Shown: one piece after another, positions 49,393 to 59,784 of the stretch
Layout: each line of letters starts with the position of its first letter
Position numbering within the stretch: the first letter of the stretch is position 1
Source: Tsuneonella dongtanensis
Lineage (GTDB): Bacteria; Pseudomonadota; Alphaproteobacteria; Sphingomonadales; Sphingomonadaceae
Reading direction: 5' to 3'
NCBI RefSeq assembly: GCF_001698205.1
Contig: NZ_CP016591.1
Span: 1,178,001 to 1,242,000 of the forward strand
DNA: 64,000 bases
The notes under the pieces: model-generated
Seen by the model: the letters and a program-made list of their open reading frames with translations, nothing else
Database searches by the model: none
Told to the model about the DNA's origin: nothing
Program-made: the position numbers and the translations under genes

Positions 49393-50355
49393 TCACCTCG
49401 GCGCTTCGGTCCGCTCGATCAGCTCGCCGACGAGGTCCTCGACCAGGCGCCCCTCGATCTCGGCCGGAGGGCTGAGGACGAGGCGGTGGCGTAGCACGGC
49501 GGTGGCGAGCGCCTTGACGTCGTCCGGGACAACGTAATCGCGCCCTTCGAGGGCAGCGCGGGCGCGGGCGGCTCCCGCCAGCGCGACGGCGGCGCGCGGC
49601 GATGCGCCGCTCGACAGGTCGGCGCTTTCGCGGGTGCCGCGCACGAGCCGGACGACGTAGTCGACGATCTCAGGCGCGACCGTCACCTGATCGAGCGCCG
49701 CGCCCGCGGCGTCGATCCGCGCCGCGTCGGCGACCGCCGCAATGCCGAAGTCCGAAGGGCGCGGCGGGCCCAAACGCTGGCCGAAGCGGTCGACGATCGC
49801 CGCCTCTTCCTCGGCCGTGGGGTAGGGCACCAGGAGCTTGAAGAGAAAGCGGTCGAGCTGCGCCTCTGGCAGGGGGTAGACGCCCTGGCTCTCGATCGGG
49901 TTCTGCGTCGCGACCACCATGAAGTGCGACGGCAGCGCGTGGGTTTCGCCATCGAGCGTGACGCGGCGTTCCTGCATCGCTTCGAGCAGCGCGGCCTGCG
50001 TCTTGGGCGGGGTGCGGTTGATCTCGTCCGCCAGCAGCAGGTCGCAGAAGATCGGCCCGCGGGTGAGGGTGAACTGGCTCGTCTGGAAATTGAACAGGTT
50101 CGATCCCAGGATGTCGCCGGGCAACAGGTCGGGCGTGAACTGGATGCGGCCGAAGTCGAGCCCCAGCGAAGCGGCGAAGCATTGCGCGAGCAGGGTCTTG
50201 GCGGTTCCCGGCGGCCCTTCGAGCAGCACGTGCCCTTCGGCCAGCAGGGCGACGAGCAGGTGCTCGACCACCTCCTCCTGGCCGACGACCGCCTTCGCCA
50301 CCTCGCCGCGGATTGCGGAGGCCAGCGTGCGGACTTCGTCGAGCGGGATGGTCAT
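49393..50355 (-). CDS. MoxR-family AAA+ ATPase
   Basis: 320 residues. Walker [11 protein letters not shown], Walker [16 protein letters not shown], sensor 1 [20 protein letters not shown], with arginine finger LDRFLFKL, and C-terminal [11 protein letters not shown]. MoxR ATPases remodel or mature partner proteins carrying vWA-like domains; the adjacent DUF58 protein is the natural partner. ATG 50355 overlaps the DUF4350 stop (ATGA). Confidence 0.95.
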   Translation of the reverse strand: MTIPLDEVRTLASAIRGEVAKAVVGQEEVVEHLLVALLAEGHVLLEGPPGTAKTLLAQCFAASLGLDFGRIQFTPDLLPGDILGSNLFNFQTSQFTLTRGPIFCDLLLADEINRTPPKTQAALLEAMQERRVTLDGETHALPSHFMVVATQNPIESQGVYPLPEAQLDRFLFKLLVPYPTAEEEAAIVDRFGQRLGPPRPSDFGIAAVADAARIDAAGAALDQVTVAPEIVDYVVRLVRGTRESADLSSGASPRAAVALAGAARARAALEGRDYVVPDDVKALATAVLRHRLVLSPPAEIEGRLVEDLVGELIERTEAPR

Positions 50356-51623
50356 AAGCGGGCAGTCCTTTCGAGCGTGTGGAGGGCGTGCGCGGCGCGC
50401 AGCAATTCGTTGGGTCCCCGTGCGGCCTCGAGCCGCGCGGCAAGGGTCGAGAAAGGCGCTGCGTCGGGCGCGCGCCGGGCCAGCGCGGCGTCGATCGCCC
50501 GGGGATCCGCGCTGCGCAGCCCGAATGCGTTCGCCAGACGCCGCGCGATCATCGCAGCATAGGGGGCGGCGAGCAGGTGCAGGCGCCCGCTGCGGCGCAA
50601 AAAGCCGGCGGAGTTGGCCGCGAGCTGGGTCTTGCCGAACGCGACCGCGCGTCCTTCGTGAAGCGGCGGCCCGAACCGGCCGAACGCGCGCCACGCCACG
50701 ATGCCCAGCGCAAGGATCAGGCACAGCGTGGCGGCAAGGAACGGCGGAGTGAACGCCAGCGTCAGCAGGTTCCGCTGCCCGCCGAGCCCCGCCAGCGTCA
50801 GGTCGAACACGATCGGGAAATCCTCGCCTTCGCTCGCCAGGTCGACGACCCGGGCGGCGAGCTGCGCACGGTTGCGGTCGGCCATGCCCCAGTTGTTGAA
50901 CAGGTCTGGCTCGAAGGCGACGGTTACCGCCCACTTCGCCTCGCACTCGTCCTCGCCGAGCGGCTCCACCCCGGCGGCGTCCTCGAGCACGGCGTAGCAA
51001 CCTCGGTCGTCGGCGAACCCGACGAGGTCACGCCCGGCAGAATCGCTCACCAGCCCGACGAAGGGGCCGCCGTCGAGGCCCAAGACCTTCCCGCGATCGG
51101 GCAGCGCGCCGGCAAGGCCAAGCCCTTGCCAGTCCGCCGGACCGCCTTTCAGCGCCTCGACCTTGACTGCCATCTCGAGCTGGTCCTCGAGGTCCTTGGC
51201 AAAGCCCGGTGCGCCGGCACCCGCAAGGCGGACCCAGCCTTTCTTCGCGTCCTTGGTGCCGCCCGGCAGCGGCAAGGCATACCACTTGGGGAGGATGACG
51301 AGAGTCGGGCCGGCGTAGCGCCGCTTGCCGATGGCTTCGGCAAGGTCGTCGGCATCGGTCCATGGGGTCGGCGTGAGCACCAGCAGGACCTCGTCGTCGA
51401 GCCGGCCCGGGTTCCGCGATCGCTCGACCTCGTACCCCTGTCGCTCGAGCAAGTCGGCGAGGCCCGCGTATCCCGCCAGACCATGACCCGCCGCGTGCGC
51501 CTCCCCGTTGTCCGGACCCGAGCCGGTATCGCCCTGGCCGATGAACCAGAGCATCGCGAGAAAGGCGAGCGCGCCCACCACGAGGACGCCGAGGACCGTG
51601 CGGGGGTTGAACGCGCCGTTCAC
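50352..51623 (-). CDS. DUF4350 domain protein
   Basis: 423 residues. One N-terminal transmembrane helix ([19 protein letters not shown]), a central domain with [21 protein letters not shown] and LLVLTPTPW, then a second hydrophobic helix around residue 290 ([19 protein letters not shown]) and a cytosolic tail. Matches DUF4350 as found beside MoxR operons. Function unknown. GTG 51623 overlaps the DUF4129 stop; its own stop overlaps moxR. Confidence 0.87.
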   Translation of the reverse strand: MNGAFNPRTVLGVLVVGALAFLAMLWFIGQGDTGSGPDNGEAHAAGHGLAGYAGLADLLERQGYEVERSRNPGRLDDEVLLVLTPTPWTDADDLAEAIGKRRYAGPTLVILPKWYALPLPGGTKDAKKGWVRLAGAGAPGFAKDLEDQLEMAVKVEALKGGPADWQGLGLAGALPDRGKVLGLDGGPFVGLVSDSAGRDLVGFADDRGCYAVLEDAAGVEPLGEDECEAKWAVTVAFEPDLFNNWGMADRNRAQLAARVVDLASEGEDFPIVFDLTLAGLGGQRNLLTLAFTPPFLAATLCLILALGIVAWRAFGRFGPPLHEGRAVAFGKTQLAANSAGFLRRSGRLHLLAAPYAAMIARRLANAFGLRSADPRAIDAALARRAPDAAPFSTLAARLEAARGPNELLRAAHALHTLERTARL

Positions 51624-52315
51624 GGCTGGGCTCGTGCGATCGGCGCGAGCGCGAACTCGGCATAGGCGGCGCGGGCGGCCTGCCAGTCGTCAACGCCCAG
51701 CGCTCGCAGGGCGAACAGGCTCCGTTCGACACGGGCAGCGATCACCCCGAACGCGGTCCGGGCGCCTTCGGGCAGCGCGGCGATCGTCGACAGCTCGCGC
51801 GCGGTCGTCGCCGGTTCGACGAGGTCGGGACGCGCCTCGGCGATCTGGCCGACGCTTCGCTGTAAAAGGAGATGGGTCGCTTCGTCGTAGCGGCCCTCGG
51901 CCGCGAGCCGGTCGGCGTCCTCGAGCAGCGCGAGCGCCGCCGCGGCCTCGGGCGTCCATCCGGCGTCGTCGATCTCGGCGCGCCTTTGCGGCCGCCAGCC
52001 GAGGGCCGGCGCGACCATGCGCCATACCAGCAGCAGCGCGAGCGCAATGCCGATCGCCAGCAGCACCCACTTGAAGACCGGCCAGCTCATGCCGAATGCG
52101 CGGCCGACGGGTTCGAGCATTTCGCCGAGCCATCGGAAAAGCGCTTCGAGCCACCCAGGCGGCTCCGGCGGCTTCTCCGGTCGGACGGGGAGGGGAGCGA
52201 ACTGGATGGTATCGTCGGCGCGCACGGCTTCCCACGCCTTGCCTGCGTCCGCGATGTCCCCTGCGCCCGTGCTTGTCACATCGCCCGTGGTGGCACGCCA
52301 CTCATTACTGCGCAA
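51620..52315 (-). CDS. DUF4129 domain protein
   Basis: 231 residues. One transmembrane helix (FKWVLLAIGIALALLLVWRM, about 82-101) and a C-terminal DUF4129 region with LLEDADRLAAEGRYDEATHLLL. The start is TTG 52315, directly after the pheA stop (TAG then TTG) with CGCGGGG upstream; GTG 52279 is an alternative. First of the MoxR-linked genes and coupled to DUF4350. Confidence 0.8.
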   Translation of the reverse strand: MRSNEWRATTGDVTSTGAGDIADAGKAWEAVRADDTIQFAPLPVRPEKPPEPPGWLEALFRWLGEMLEPVGRAFGMSWPVFKWVLLAIGIALALLLVWRMVAPALGWRPQRRAEIDDAGWTPEAAAALALLEDADRLAAEGRYDEATHLLLQRSVGQIAEARPDLVEPATTARELSTIAALPEGARTAFGVIAARVERSLFALRALGVDDWQAARAAYAEFALAPIARAQP

Positions 52316-53206
52316 CTAACCCCGCGCGCGTTCCTGCGGGTATGTGCCGAGCATGCGCAATTCCTTGCAATGAAACGCCAGTTCCTCGAGCGCGCGGTCG
52401 ACGGCAGGCTCGCCCGGGGCGCCGATGATGTCGGCATAGAACATCGTCGCCGAAAAGCTCGCGCCCGCCTGGTAGCTTTCGAGCTTGGTCATGTTGACCC
52501 CGTTGGTCGCGAACCCTCCCAGCGCCTTGTAGAGCGCGGCCGGCACGTTCTTCACCTCGAACACGAAGGTGGTGATCGCGGTCCGACCGATCGTGGCGGG
52601 GTCCAGCGCCTCGGCTGCGAGGAGAAGGAACCGGGTGGTGTTGTCGGCCGCATCCTCGACGTCGCTCTCCACGATCTTCAGGCCGTAGAGCTCGGCGGCA
52701 AGGGGCGGGGCGATGGCCGCGATGGCCGCCTCGCCGCGCTCGGCAACGTGGGCTGCCGCGCCGGCGGTGTCAGCATAGCTGAGCGGCACGATGCCCCGCT
52801 CGCGCAAGTAGCGGCGCGACTGACCCAGCGCCTGGGGGTGGCTGTACGCGGCCTCGAACGGGCCCTCGGACAGCGCCATCAGGGCGTGGTTGATGCGCAG
52901 GAAGTGTTCGGCGACGATCTTGAGGCCGCTTTCGGGGAGCAGGAAATGAATGTCCGCCACGCGGCCGTGCTGGCTGTTCTCGATCGGGATCGCCGCACAG
53001 CCCGCGCGGCCAGCCTTCACCGCGTCGATCGCGTCCTCGAACGAGAAGCACGGCAGCGGGAGGCAACCGGGCACCATCTCCAGCGCGGCGCGGTGCGAGT
53101 TCGCGCCGGGCGCTCCGGCGAAGGCGACCGCGCGTGCGGGGTCCTCGGCGGCCGACGCCTGCATCGCTTCGACCATCGCGCGCGCGGGGGCGGGGAAACT
53201 GCTCAT
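52316..53206 (-). CDS. pheA: prephenate dehydratase
   Basis: Converts prephenate to phenylpyruvate in phenylalanine synthesis. 296 residues: PDT domain (VAFAGAPGANSHRAALEM, AAIPIENSQHGRVADIHFLL, DAADNTTRFLLL) and C-terminal ACT domain (NVPAALYKALGGF). The ACT ligand motif reads KLESYQ where enterobacteria have ESRP, so the phenylalanine-feedback site is a variant. ATG 53206 chosen by family start. Divergent from the cytochrome c gene, and upstream of the DUF4129-to-RDD genes with no gap. Confidence 0.95.
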   Translation of the reverse strand: MSSFPAPARAMVEAMQASAAEDPARAVAFAGAPGANSHRAALEMVPGCLPLPCFSFEDAIDAVKAGRAGCAAIPIENSQHGRVADIHFLLPESGLKIVAEHFLRINHALMALSEGPFEAAYSHPQALGQSRRYLRERGIVPLSYADTAGAAAHVAERGEAAIAAIAPPLAAELYGLKIVESDVEDAADNTTRFLLLAAEALDPATIGRTAITTFVFEVKNVPAALYKALGGFATNGVNMTKLESYQAGASFSATMFYADIIGAPGEPAVDRALEELAFHCKELRMLGTYPQERARG

Positions 53207-53374
53207 CTCGCGGCGGCGCGTAGCCGGGGGCCCATCGAGCCGCAAGCGGCCATCCGGCGAAAGTGACACATTCACGGGGAGTGGGAGCGTCAGGGCACTT
53301 GCGCGCGGGGGCGGCGCTGACTAGAGCGCGGCGCAAACCCGCACGTCCAATCCTAATCGCGGATCACTGCACGC

Positions 53375-54064
53375 ATGCAAGATCGTTTCAACACCGCCGC
53401 TGGCTGGGTCCTGTTCTCCGGCATCATCGCGCTCGGCCTTTCGAGCGTGAGCGCGAAGTACTTCCAGGCCGACAAGCCCCACCGTCCGCACGAGATGGGC
53501 TATCCCATCGAAGGCGTCGAGGAAGAGGGCGTCGGCGGGGAATCGGGTCCGGATCTCGCGACGCTGCTCGCCTCGGGCGACGTGGCTGCGGGCGAGAAGG
53601 CCGCGCAGGGCCGCTGCGGCACCTGCCACACCTTCGACCAGGGCGGTGCTGCCAAGCAGGGTCCGAACCTCTACGCAGTGCTCGGAACCCCGATCGGCAA
53701 GCACGCTGCCGGCTTTGCCTATTCAAGCGCGCTCTCCGGCCACGGCGGCGAGTGGACTTACGAGAACATGGATGCCTGGCTGAAGAGCCCGAAGGCATTC
53801 GCCGCGGGAACGAAGATGAGCTTCGCCGGCCTGTCGAACGCGCAGGATCGTGCCAACATCATCCTCTACATGAAGCAGCAGGGCGGCGGCCCGGCCTTGC
53901 CGACCCCCGCCGCGGCCCCTGCGGCCGAAGATGCGGAAGCGGCCGCAGCCGGCGATCCGACGGCGGCGGCAGGTCCGGCGGCGACGGCAGGCGCGGATGC
54001 GGCAGGCGCGGTCGCAGCCCCCGCGGGCGAAGGCCCTGCGAAGAGCACCGTTCCGGTTCAGTGA
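53375..54064 (+). CDS. membrane-anchored cytochrome c (CycM-like)
   Basis: 229 residues. Uncleaved N-terminal anchor (VLFSGIIALGLSSVSA), a linker, then a class I cytochrome c domain: heme-binding CGTCH, PNLYAVLGTPIG and axial methionine in GTKMSFAGL. An Ala/Pro/Gly-rich tail of about 70 residues follows. Carries electrons from the bc1 complex to terminal oxidases; its place beside pheA is typical in alphaproteobacteria. Confidence 0.93.
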   Translation: MQDRFNTAAGWVLFSGIIALGLSSVSAKYFQADKPHRPHEMGYPIEGVEEEGVGGESGPDLATLLASGDVAAGEKAAQGRCGTCHTFDQGGAAKQGPNLYAVLGTPIGKHAAGFAYSSALSGHGGEWTYENMDAWLKSPKAFAAGTKMSFAGLSNAQDRANIILYMKQQGGGPALPTPAAAPAAEDAEAAAAGDPTAAAGPAATAGADAAGAVAAPAGEGPAKSTVPVQ

Positions 54065-54095
54065 TGTCGGGCGCGCTCGGGCGCGCCCATCGGTA

Positions 54096-54230
54096 TCAAG
54101 CCCGGCGCGAATGGCCACGCATGATGCGTCGGCGCTCGAGGACCCGCGATCGCCAGACCATGGTGCCGACCGCAAGGGCGATCGCGATCGCGGCGATGAT
54201 CGCGTAGGCGACGACTAAACGCATTTCCAT
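54096..54230 (-). CDS. small single-helix membrane protein
   Basis: 44 residues: short polar start, one transmembrane helix (VVAYAIIAAIAIALAVGTMVW) and a strongly basic tail (RSRVLERRRIMRGHSRR). ATG 54230 has AGGAG at seven bases, which is the main reason to believe it. No known family. Lies downstream of the cytochrome gene on the opposite strand, 120 bases before rlmE's end. Confidence 0.55.
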   Translation of the reverse strand: MEMRLVVAYAIIAAIAIALAVGTMVWRSRVLERRRIMRGHSRRA

Positions 54231-54350
54231 TGTGCGACTCCTGGGCTCGTTGTCGCTCAGTCGTCCGCAGCAGCCCACCATGACGCGCGCGACGAAGCTT
54301 CACCCCGAAATGGAGGTGGCCCTTTGAACCGCCCAACGGTTGGCATGCTC

Positions 54351-55025
54351 TCAGGTTCCCTTGAACCCCTGCGCGATGACGTACCATTCGCTCGAGTCCT
54401 TGCGACTGGCAGGGGGCTTGGCATGCTTTACGGAGCGGAAATGCTTCTTGAGCAGCGCGAGGATGTCCGCGTCGGTGCCGCCGGCAAAGACTTTGGCGAC
54501 GAAGGCGCCGCCCGGCTCCAGGTTCTCGACCGCAAACCAGGCTGCCGCTTCGACGAGGCCCATCGTGCGCAGGTGGTCGGTTGCCTTGTGGCCCACCGTG
54601 TTGGCCGCCATGTCCGACAGCACGAGGTCGGCCTGTCCGCCGAGCGCCTCGACCAGCGCGGCGGGGGCGGCGTCGGCCATGAAATCCATCTCGAGGAAGG
54701 TGGCGCCCTCGAGCGGTTCGGTGGGCAGAAGGTCGATGCCGACGACCGCGGCCTGCGGGCGCTTCTTGCGCACGACTTGCGCCCAGCCGCCCGGCGCCAC
54801 GCCGAGATCGACCACGCGCTTCGCGCCCTTCAGGATGCCGAACTTCTCATCGAGCTCGATCAGCTTATAGGCCGCGCGGCTGCGATAGCCCTCGGCCTTG
54901 GCCTGGCGGACGTAGGGATCGTTGAGCTGGCGCGACAGCCAGCGGTTCGAGGATGCGGTGCGACCGCGCGCGGTCTTCACCCGCTTGCCGGGATCCTTGC
55001 CCGACCGGCCTCCCGACCGGGTCAT
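54351..55025 (-). CDS. rlmE: 23S rRNA 2'-O-methyltransferase RlmE
   Basis: Methylates the 2'-hydroxyl of U2552 in 23S rRNA late in 50S assembly. 224 residues with the K-D-K-E tetrad: [34 protein letters not shown] and [14 protein letters not shown]-binding [16 protein letters not shown] basic N-terminal extension of about 40 residues. ATG 55025 overlaps the ppx stop (ATGA). Confidence 0.96.
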   Translation of the reverse strand: MTRSGGRSGKDPGKRVKTARGRTASSNRWLSRQLNDPYVRQAKAEGYRSRAAYKLIELDEKFGILKGAKRVVDLGVAPGGWAQVVRKKRPQAAVVGIDLLPTEPLEGATFLEMDFMADAAPAALVEALGGQADLVLSDMAANTVGHKATDHLRTMGLVEAAAWFAVENLEPGGAFVAKVFAGGTDADILALLKKHFRSVKHAKPPASRKDSSEWYVIAQGFKGT

Positions 55026-56188
55026 TGGCTGCGAATCGGTGTGAGGCTGCCCGCCATCAGGCTGCGCAGGATACCTTCGCGGATGCCGCGGTCGGCCACG
55101 CCGAGCTTCTCGGCCGGCCAGATGTCGAGGATCGATTCGAGGATGGCGCAACCCGCCACCACGAGGTCGGCGCGGTCGTTGCCGATGCACGGCAGTTGCC
55201 GGCGATCCTCCGGCGCCATCGTGGAAAGCCGCACGCTGATGTCGCGCATCGAGGCGGCGGGGACGATCAGGCCGTCGACCGCGCGGCGGTCGTATTGCGG
55301 TAACTCGAGGTGCAGGCTGGCGAGCGTCGTGACCGTTCCGCTGGTGCCGAGAAGGCGGATATCCTCGGCGCGCGACGCGCCGACGACGCGCTCGGCAAAC
55401 GGGGCGAAGCTGTCCGACACCAGCATCCGCATGCGATTGTAGCGCTCGAGACGATCGGCCTCCGAAGACCCTTCGCCCCGGCCCACGGTATCGGTCAGCG
55501 AGACGACGCCCCAGGGCACGCTCGCCCAGTCGATGATTCGCGGCACCCGCTCGCCCGGTTCGATCAGGACGAGTTCGGTCGACCCGCCGCCGATATCGAA
55601 GATGACCGCGGGACCGTGCCCCTGTTCCAGCAGGATGTGGCACCCGAGCACGGCGAGTCGCGCCTCTTCCTGCGCGGAGATGATGTCGAGCGCGATGCCG
55701 GTCTCGGCCCGCACCCGGTCGATGAACGCGGCGCCGTTCGCGGCACGCCGGCACGCTTCGGTCGCCACCGAGCGGGCAAGGAACACGTTCCGGCGGCGCA
55801 GTTTCTCGGCGCAGACCTGCAGTGCACCGAGCGCGCGGTCCATCGCCTCATCGCTAAGACGGCCGCTGGCAGCCAGTCCCTCGCCGAGGCGAACCACGCG
55901 GCTGAAGGCATCGATGACGGTGAAGTGCTCGCCTTCGGGGCGGGCGATCAGCAGGCGGCAGTTGTTGGTGCCCAGGTCGAGCGCGGCATAGGCCTGGCGG
56001 CGCGTGCTGCGATCCCCCTGGGGGATGACCTGCGCGACGCTTTTCGGCGCTGCACCGTTGCTCGGGGGAGTGGACTGCGAGGGACGCTTGTAGCGGAAAT
56101 CGGCTACCTTGCCGGACGATCTGCCCCTTTTGCCGCCTGTCTTCCTTCCCGAATTCTTGTTCGTGTCCGGCGGAAATAGACCCGCCAT
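55022..56188 (-). CDS. Ppx/GppA phosphatase
   Basis: 388 residues. Exopolyphosphatase / pppGpp phosphohydrolase family: [18 protein letters not shown] (phosphate 1 loop), [15 protein letters not shown] (phosphate 2) and [12 protein letters not shown] (adenosine-type loop). A basic 70-residue N-terminal extension ([12 protein letters not shown]) is unusual. Start ATG 56188. Which of polyphosphate or pppGpp is the true substrate is unclear. Coupled to rlmE. Confidence 0.92.
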   Translation of the reverse strand: MAGLFPPDTNKNSGRKTGGKRGRSSGKVADFRYKRPSQSTPPSNGAAPKSVAQVIPQGDRSTRRQAYAALDLGTNNCRLLIARPEGEHFTVIDAFSRVVRLGEGLAASGRLSDEAMDRALGALQVCAEKLRRRNVFLARSVATEACRRAANGAAFIDRVRAETGIALDIISAQEEARLAVLGCHILLEQGHGPAVIFDIGGGSTELVLIEPGERVPRIIDWASVPWGVVSLTDTVGRGEGSSEADRLERYNRMRMLVSDSFAPFAERVVGASRAEDIRLLGTSGTVTTLASLHLELPQYDRRAVDGLIVPAASMRDISVRLSTMAPEDRRQLPCIGNDRADLVVAGCAILESILDIWPAEKLGVADRGIREGILRSLMAGSLTPIRSQ

Positions 56189-56369
56189 TACAATACTTTC
56201 TGTTCCTCCCGCGCCGCTCGACCCGAAGCGGAGCAGGGACCTGGCGCCGATGCTAGCGATGAGCGGCGCGAACGGCAAGCACCGCGAGGCCGCGCGCCCT
56301 TGACCGGGCGCGCAAGCGAAACTAAGTGCGCCCCCTCGCGAGGCGGCACGCCGCCTTCGCCGCCGGTGA

Positions 56370-56443
56370 TGCCCCGTCCTCTAATGGTAAGAGAGCGGAC
56401 TCTGACTCCGTCAATCAAGGTTCGAATCCTTGCGGGGCATCCA
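56370..56443 (+). tRNA. tRNA-Gln(CTG)
   Basis: Acceptor TGCCCCG pairs with CGGGGCA; anticodon loop ACTCTGACT gives CTG; T arm CAAGGTTCGAATCCTTG; discriminator T and encoded CCA at 56441-56443. Decodes CAG glutamine. A perfect GC hairpin (56341-56356) lies just upstream. Confidence 0.96.
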
Positions 56444-56508
56444 GCGCTGGCAGTCCTGCCCTCCCCAGACCATTGTGCGCCGTGCGCGGCGCGCCTATCG
56501 GACGTCCA

Positions 56509-57381
56509 ATGACCGAACGAGAAGAGCGCGATCTTTCCCATCGCAAGTTTTACCGCGCCGAGCAGGAAGCGGCGTTCTCCGAAAAGAGCACGCCCGACAC
56601 GCCGCAGACCCGCCATCCGGCCTACCGGCTGGCGTTCCAGGATACCGATTTCCTGCTGCGCGAGGAATTGCGGCCCGTGCGCTTCCAGCTCGAGCTCCTG
56701 AAGCCCGAGATGCTGCTCGACGAGGCCGGCGTGGGTTCGACGCTGGTGATGTACGGCTCTGCCCGCATTCCTTCGCCCGACCACGCCGAAGCGCTGGTCA
56801 AGAACGCGAACGAGGAGAACAAGGTCGTCGCCGAGCGGCTCGCGGCCAAGGCCAAATATTACGACGAGGCCTACAAGCTCGCCCGGATGGTCAGCGAACG
56901 CGCGATCGTCGAGGACGGAAAGCGCCAGTTCGTGATCTGCTCGGGCGGCGGGCCGTCGATCATGGAGGCGGCCAACAAGGGCGCAAGCGATGCCGGGGCC
57001 GAATCGATCGGGCTCAACATCGTGCTTCCGCACGAGCAGGCGCCGAATCGTTTCGTCACGCCGTATCTCAGCTTCCAGTTCCACTACTTCGCGCTGCGCA
57101 AGATGCACTTCCTGCTGCGCGCCAAGGCGGTCGCCGTGTTCCCCGGCGGTTTCGGCACGTTCGACGAGTTCTTCGAGCTGCTGACCCTGATCCAGACCGG
57201 CAAGATCCGCCCGATGCCGATCCTGCTGTTCGGCAAGGACTTCTGGACCCGGATCATCGACTGGGAGGCCTTCGCCGAAGAAGGGACGATCTCGAAGACG
57301 GATCTCGACCTGTTCCGCTGGTGCGAGACTGCCGACGAGGCCTGGGGCCACATCAAGGCATTCTACGACCTCGGCGACTAG
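56509..57381 (+). CDS. LOG family protein (nucleotide 5'-monophosphate phosphoribohydrolase-like)
   Basis: 290 residues. The Rossmann-fold core has VMYGSARIPSPDHAEALVK, ICSGGGPSIMEAANKGA and the LOG signature FPGGFGTFDEFFELLTL, with the catalytic Arg/Glu. Family members hydrolyse cytokinin riboside or other nucleoside monophosphates (also annotated lysine decarboxylase, probably wrongly). An N-terminal extension of about 75 residues (TPDTPQTRHPAYRLAFQD) distinguishes the longer LOG branch. ATG 56509 lies 65 bases after the tRNA. Confidence 0.9.
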   Translation: MTEREERDLSHRKFYRAEQEAAFSEKSTPDTPQTRHPAYRLAFQDTDFLLREELRPVRFQLELLKPEMLLDEAGVGSTLVMYGSARIPSPDHAEALVKNANEENKVVAERLAAKAKYYDEAYKLARMVSERAIVEDGKRQFVICSGGGPSIMEAANKGASDAGAESIGLNIVLPHEQAPNRFVTPYLSFQFHYFALRKMHFLLRAKAVAVFPGGFGTFDEFFELLTLIQTGKIRPMPILLFGKDFWTRIIDWEAFAEEGTISKTDLDLFRWCETADEAWGHIKAFYDLGD

Positions 57382-57398
57382 GGGCCGAACCCCGGCGG

Positions 57399-58223
57399 TC
57401 AGTCGAGGCCGCGCACCGCCTGGTGGCCGAGCGGCCCTCCGCCCCGTCCGAAACCGGGTGCGGCCGCGATGGCGCGGCGCACGAACTGCCGGGCGAGCCT
57501 GACCGAATGCTCGAGCGGCAGGCCGTGGCCGAGCAGGGTCGCGATCGCGGACGACAGCGTACAGCCCGTGCCGTGGGTATGGACCGTAGCGATCCGCGGG
57601 TCGGCGAATTGCGCGAATTCCCCGTCGGGCATCATCAGCAGGTCGACGATGCGATCGTCACCTTCGTCGTCCGACGGGGCGTGACCGCCCTTGGCGAGGA
57701 CCGCGCAGCCGTACTGCTGGGCCAGGGCGAGGGACGCCGCTGCGATTTCGTCGCGATCGGGCAGGGTGCGTCCCGCGAGGTGCTCGAGTTCGGGAAAATT
57801 GGGCGTGATCACCGTCGCCAGCGGGAACAGGCGTTCCTTCAGCGCGGCAATCGCCTCGGGCGCGATCAGCGCCGCGCCGGAAGTGGCGATCATCACCGGA
57901 TCGAGCACCACCCGCGCGCCTTCGGGCAGGGCATCGAGCGCGCCGGCGATCCCCTCGATGATCTCGAGGTCATGGACCATGCCGACCTTGATCGCGTCAG
58001 CGCCGATATCGGACAGGCACGAGCGGATCTGCTCGGCCACCACGTCGCCGCTCATCGGCGCGATGGCCTGCACGCCGACGGTGTTCTGCGCGGTCACCGT
58101 GGTGATCGCGGTCATCGCATATCCGCCGAGCATGGCGATGGTCTTGATGTCGGCCTGGATGCCCGCGCCGCCCGAACTGTCGGATCCGGCGATGGCGAGG
58201 ATGCGGGGCGGAGTCCTCGTCAC
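57399..58223 (-). CDS. thiD: hydroxymethylpyrimidine / phosphomethylpyrimidine kinase ThiD
   Basis: Two-step phosphorylation of HMP to HMP-PP for thiamine synthesis. 274 residues. ILAIAGSDSSGGAGIQADIKT at the start, IKVGMVHD, VLDPVMIATSGA and the anion-hole motif THGTGCTLSSAIA. GTG 58223 overlaps the DUF1272 stop (GTGA). No other thi genes or TPP riboswitch nearby. Last gene of glmM-DUF1272-thiD. Confidence 0.95.
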   Translation of the reverse strand: MTRTPPRILAIAGSDSSGGAGIQADIKTIAMLGGYAMTAITTVTAQNTVGVQAIAPMSGDVVAEQIRSCLSDIGADAIKVGMVHDLEIIEGIAGALDALPEGARVVLDPVMIATSGAALIAPEAIAALKERLFPLATVITPNFPELEHLAGRTLPDRDEIAAASLALAQQYGCAVLAKGGHAPSDDEGDDRIVDLLMMPDGEFAQFADPRIATVHTHGTGCTLSSAIATLLGHGLPLEHSVRLARQFVRRAIAAAPGFGRGGGPLGHQAVRGLD

Positions 58224-58447
58224 CCGCGGAACTTCCGCTCCGTCGACGACGGGTATTTCGCCTGCAGGGCCTTCGCCCGGGTCGGCCGGTCCATCAGCTC
58301 GCCCCCGCAGTTGGGGCAGCGATCGTCGAGCGCGTCGGCGCATTCCGCGCAGAAGGTGCATTCGAAGCTGCAGATGAACGCGCCGGGCGCCTCGGCCGGC
58401 AGGTCGGTTCCGCAGCGTTCGCAGTCTGGGCGCATTTCGAGCGGCAT
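58220..58447 (-). CDS. DUF1272 zinc-ribbon protein
   Basis: 75 residues, cytoplasmic. Cysteine pairs in DCERCG, CSFECTFCAEC and RCPNCGG form a likely double zinc site, the DUF1272 pattern; the C-terminus is basic. Function unknown. Its ATG shares one base with the glmM stop (TGATG) and its stop overlaps thiD, so it is coupled on both sides. Confidence 0.9.
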   Translation of the reverse strand: MPLEMRPDCERCGTDLPAEAPGAFICSFECTFCAECADALDDRCPNCGGELMDRPTRAKALQAKYPSSTERKFRG

Positions 58448-59784
58448 CAGGCGGCGCTCCTCACGGCATCGCAGATGGTGTCGACCACCCGCTCGACCTG
58501 GCCCGCGTCGTCGCCCTCGGCCATGACGCGGATCAGCGGTTCGGTGCCCGAAGCGCGGATGACGAGCCGCCCCTTGCCGGAAAGCTCGGCTTCCGCGTCG
58601 GCGATGGCCGCCTTGACCGCGGCGTGTTCCAGCGGCTTTCCGCCGGAGTAGCGGACGTTCTTGAGAAGCTGCGGCACGGGGTCGAACTGGTGCAGGAGTT
58701 CGCTCGCGCGCTTGCCCGAGCGCACGAGGCTGGCGAGCACGCGCAGCGCCGCGACCGTGCCGTCGCCGGTGGTGCCGTGGTCGAGCAGGATCATGTGGCC
58801 CGACTGCTCGCCGCCGACGTTGAAGCCGCCTTCGCGCATCCGCTCCAGCACATAGCGATCGCCGACCGCAGTGCGCTCAAGGGTAAGGCCGTTCGCCTGC
58901 AGGTGCCGTTCGAGGCCGAGGTTGGACATCACCGTCGCCACCACGCCGCCGCCGCGCAGCGAGCCGCGCTCCTTCATGCGCAAGGCGATCAGCGCCATGA
59001 TCTGGTCGCCGTCGACCGTCTGGCCCTTTTCGTCGACCACGATCAGCCGGTCGGCGTCGCCATCGAGCGCGATGCCGATATCCGCGCCTTCCTCGACCAC
59101 CTTGGCCTTGATCGCCGCCAGCGAAGTCGAGCCGACGTCGCGGTTGATGTTGGTGCCGTTGGGCGAAACGCCGAGCGGGATGACCTTGGCGCCCAGTTCC
59201 CATATCGCCGACGGCGCGGCCTGGTAGGCGGCCCCGTTGGCGCAATCGACCACGACCTTGAGGTCGTCGAAGCGGATGTCGTTCGCAACGCACTGCTTGA
59301 CCGCGTGAATATAACGCCCGCGGGCATCGTCGATGCGGCGGGCGCGGCCGACTTCCGCAGCGTCGGCGAGCACCGGGTCCTCGTCGATCAGCGCCTCGAT
59401 CGCCAGCTCGTCCTCGTCGGACAGCTTGAAGCCGTCCGGGCCGAACAGCTTGATGCCGTTGTCCTCGTAGGGGTTGTGGCTCGCGCTGATCATCACGCCC
59501 ACGTCGGCGCGCAGTTCGCGGGTGAGTAGCGCGATGGCGGGGGTGGGCAGGGGGCCGGTCATCACCACGTCCATCCCGACGCTGGTGAACCCGGCGACGA
59601 GCGCGTTCTCGAGCATGTAGCCCGACAGGCGGGTGTCCTTGCCGATGACCACGCGGTGGCGGTGGCTGCCGCGCAGGAAATGGCGGCCCGCGGCCTGGCC
59701 GACCTTCATCGCGGTGGCGGCGGTCATCACCCCGGCGTTGGTGCGCCCGCGTATGCCGTCGGTACCGAAGAACTTGCGTGCCAT
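58447..59784 (-). CDS. glmM: phosphoglucosamine mutase GlmM
   Basis: Isomerises glucosamine-6-P to glucosamine-1-P for UDP-GlcNAc, thus peptidoglycan and LPS. 445 residues, normal length. N-terminal [10 protein letters not shown], active serine in [13 protein letters not shown], metal loop LDGDADRLI, and C-terminal [13 protein letters not shown] phosphate-binding loop. Start [10 protein letters not shown] at ATG 59784; the frame is open for some way upstream. Confidence 0.97.
   Translation of the reverse strand: MARKFFGTDGIRGRTNAGVMTAATAMKVGQAAGRHFLRGSHRHRVVIGKDTRLSGYMLENALVAGFTSVGMDVVMTGPLPTPAIALLTRELRADVGVMISASHNPYEDNGIKLFGPDGFKLSDEDELAIEALIDEDPVLADAAEVGRARRIDDARGRYIHAVKQCVANDIRFDDLKVVVDCANGAAYQAAPSAIWELGAKVIPLGVSPNGTNINRDVGSTSLAAIKAKVVEEGADIGIALDGDADRLIVVDEKGQTVDGDQIMALIALRMKERGSLRGGGVVATVMSNLGLERHLQANGLTLERTAVGDRYVLERMREGGFNVGGEQSGHMILLDHGTTGDGTVAALRVLASLVRSGKRASELLHQFDPVPQLLKNVRYSGGKPLEHAAVKAAIADAEAELSGKGRLVIRASGTEPLIRVMAEGDDAGQVERVVDTICDAVRSAA

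Noticed and set aside
56341-56356. Perfect hairpin AGGCGGC-AC-GCCGCCT just upstream of tRNA-Gln
   Set aside because: No gene is transcribed toward it from the left and no T run follows; GC-rich simple hairpins are common in this genome.
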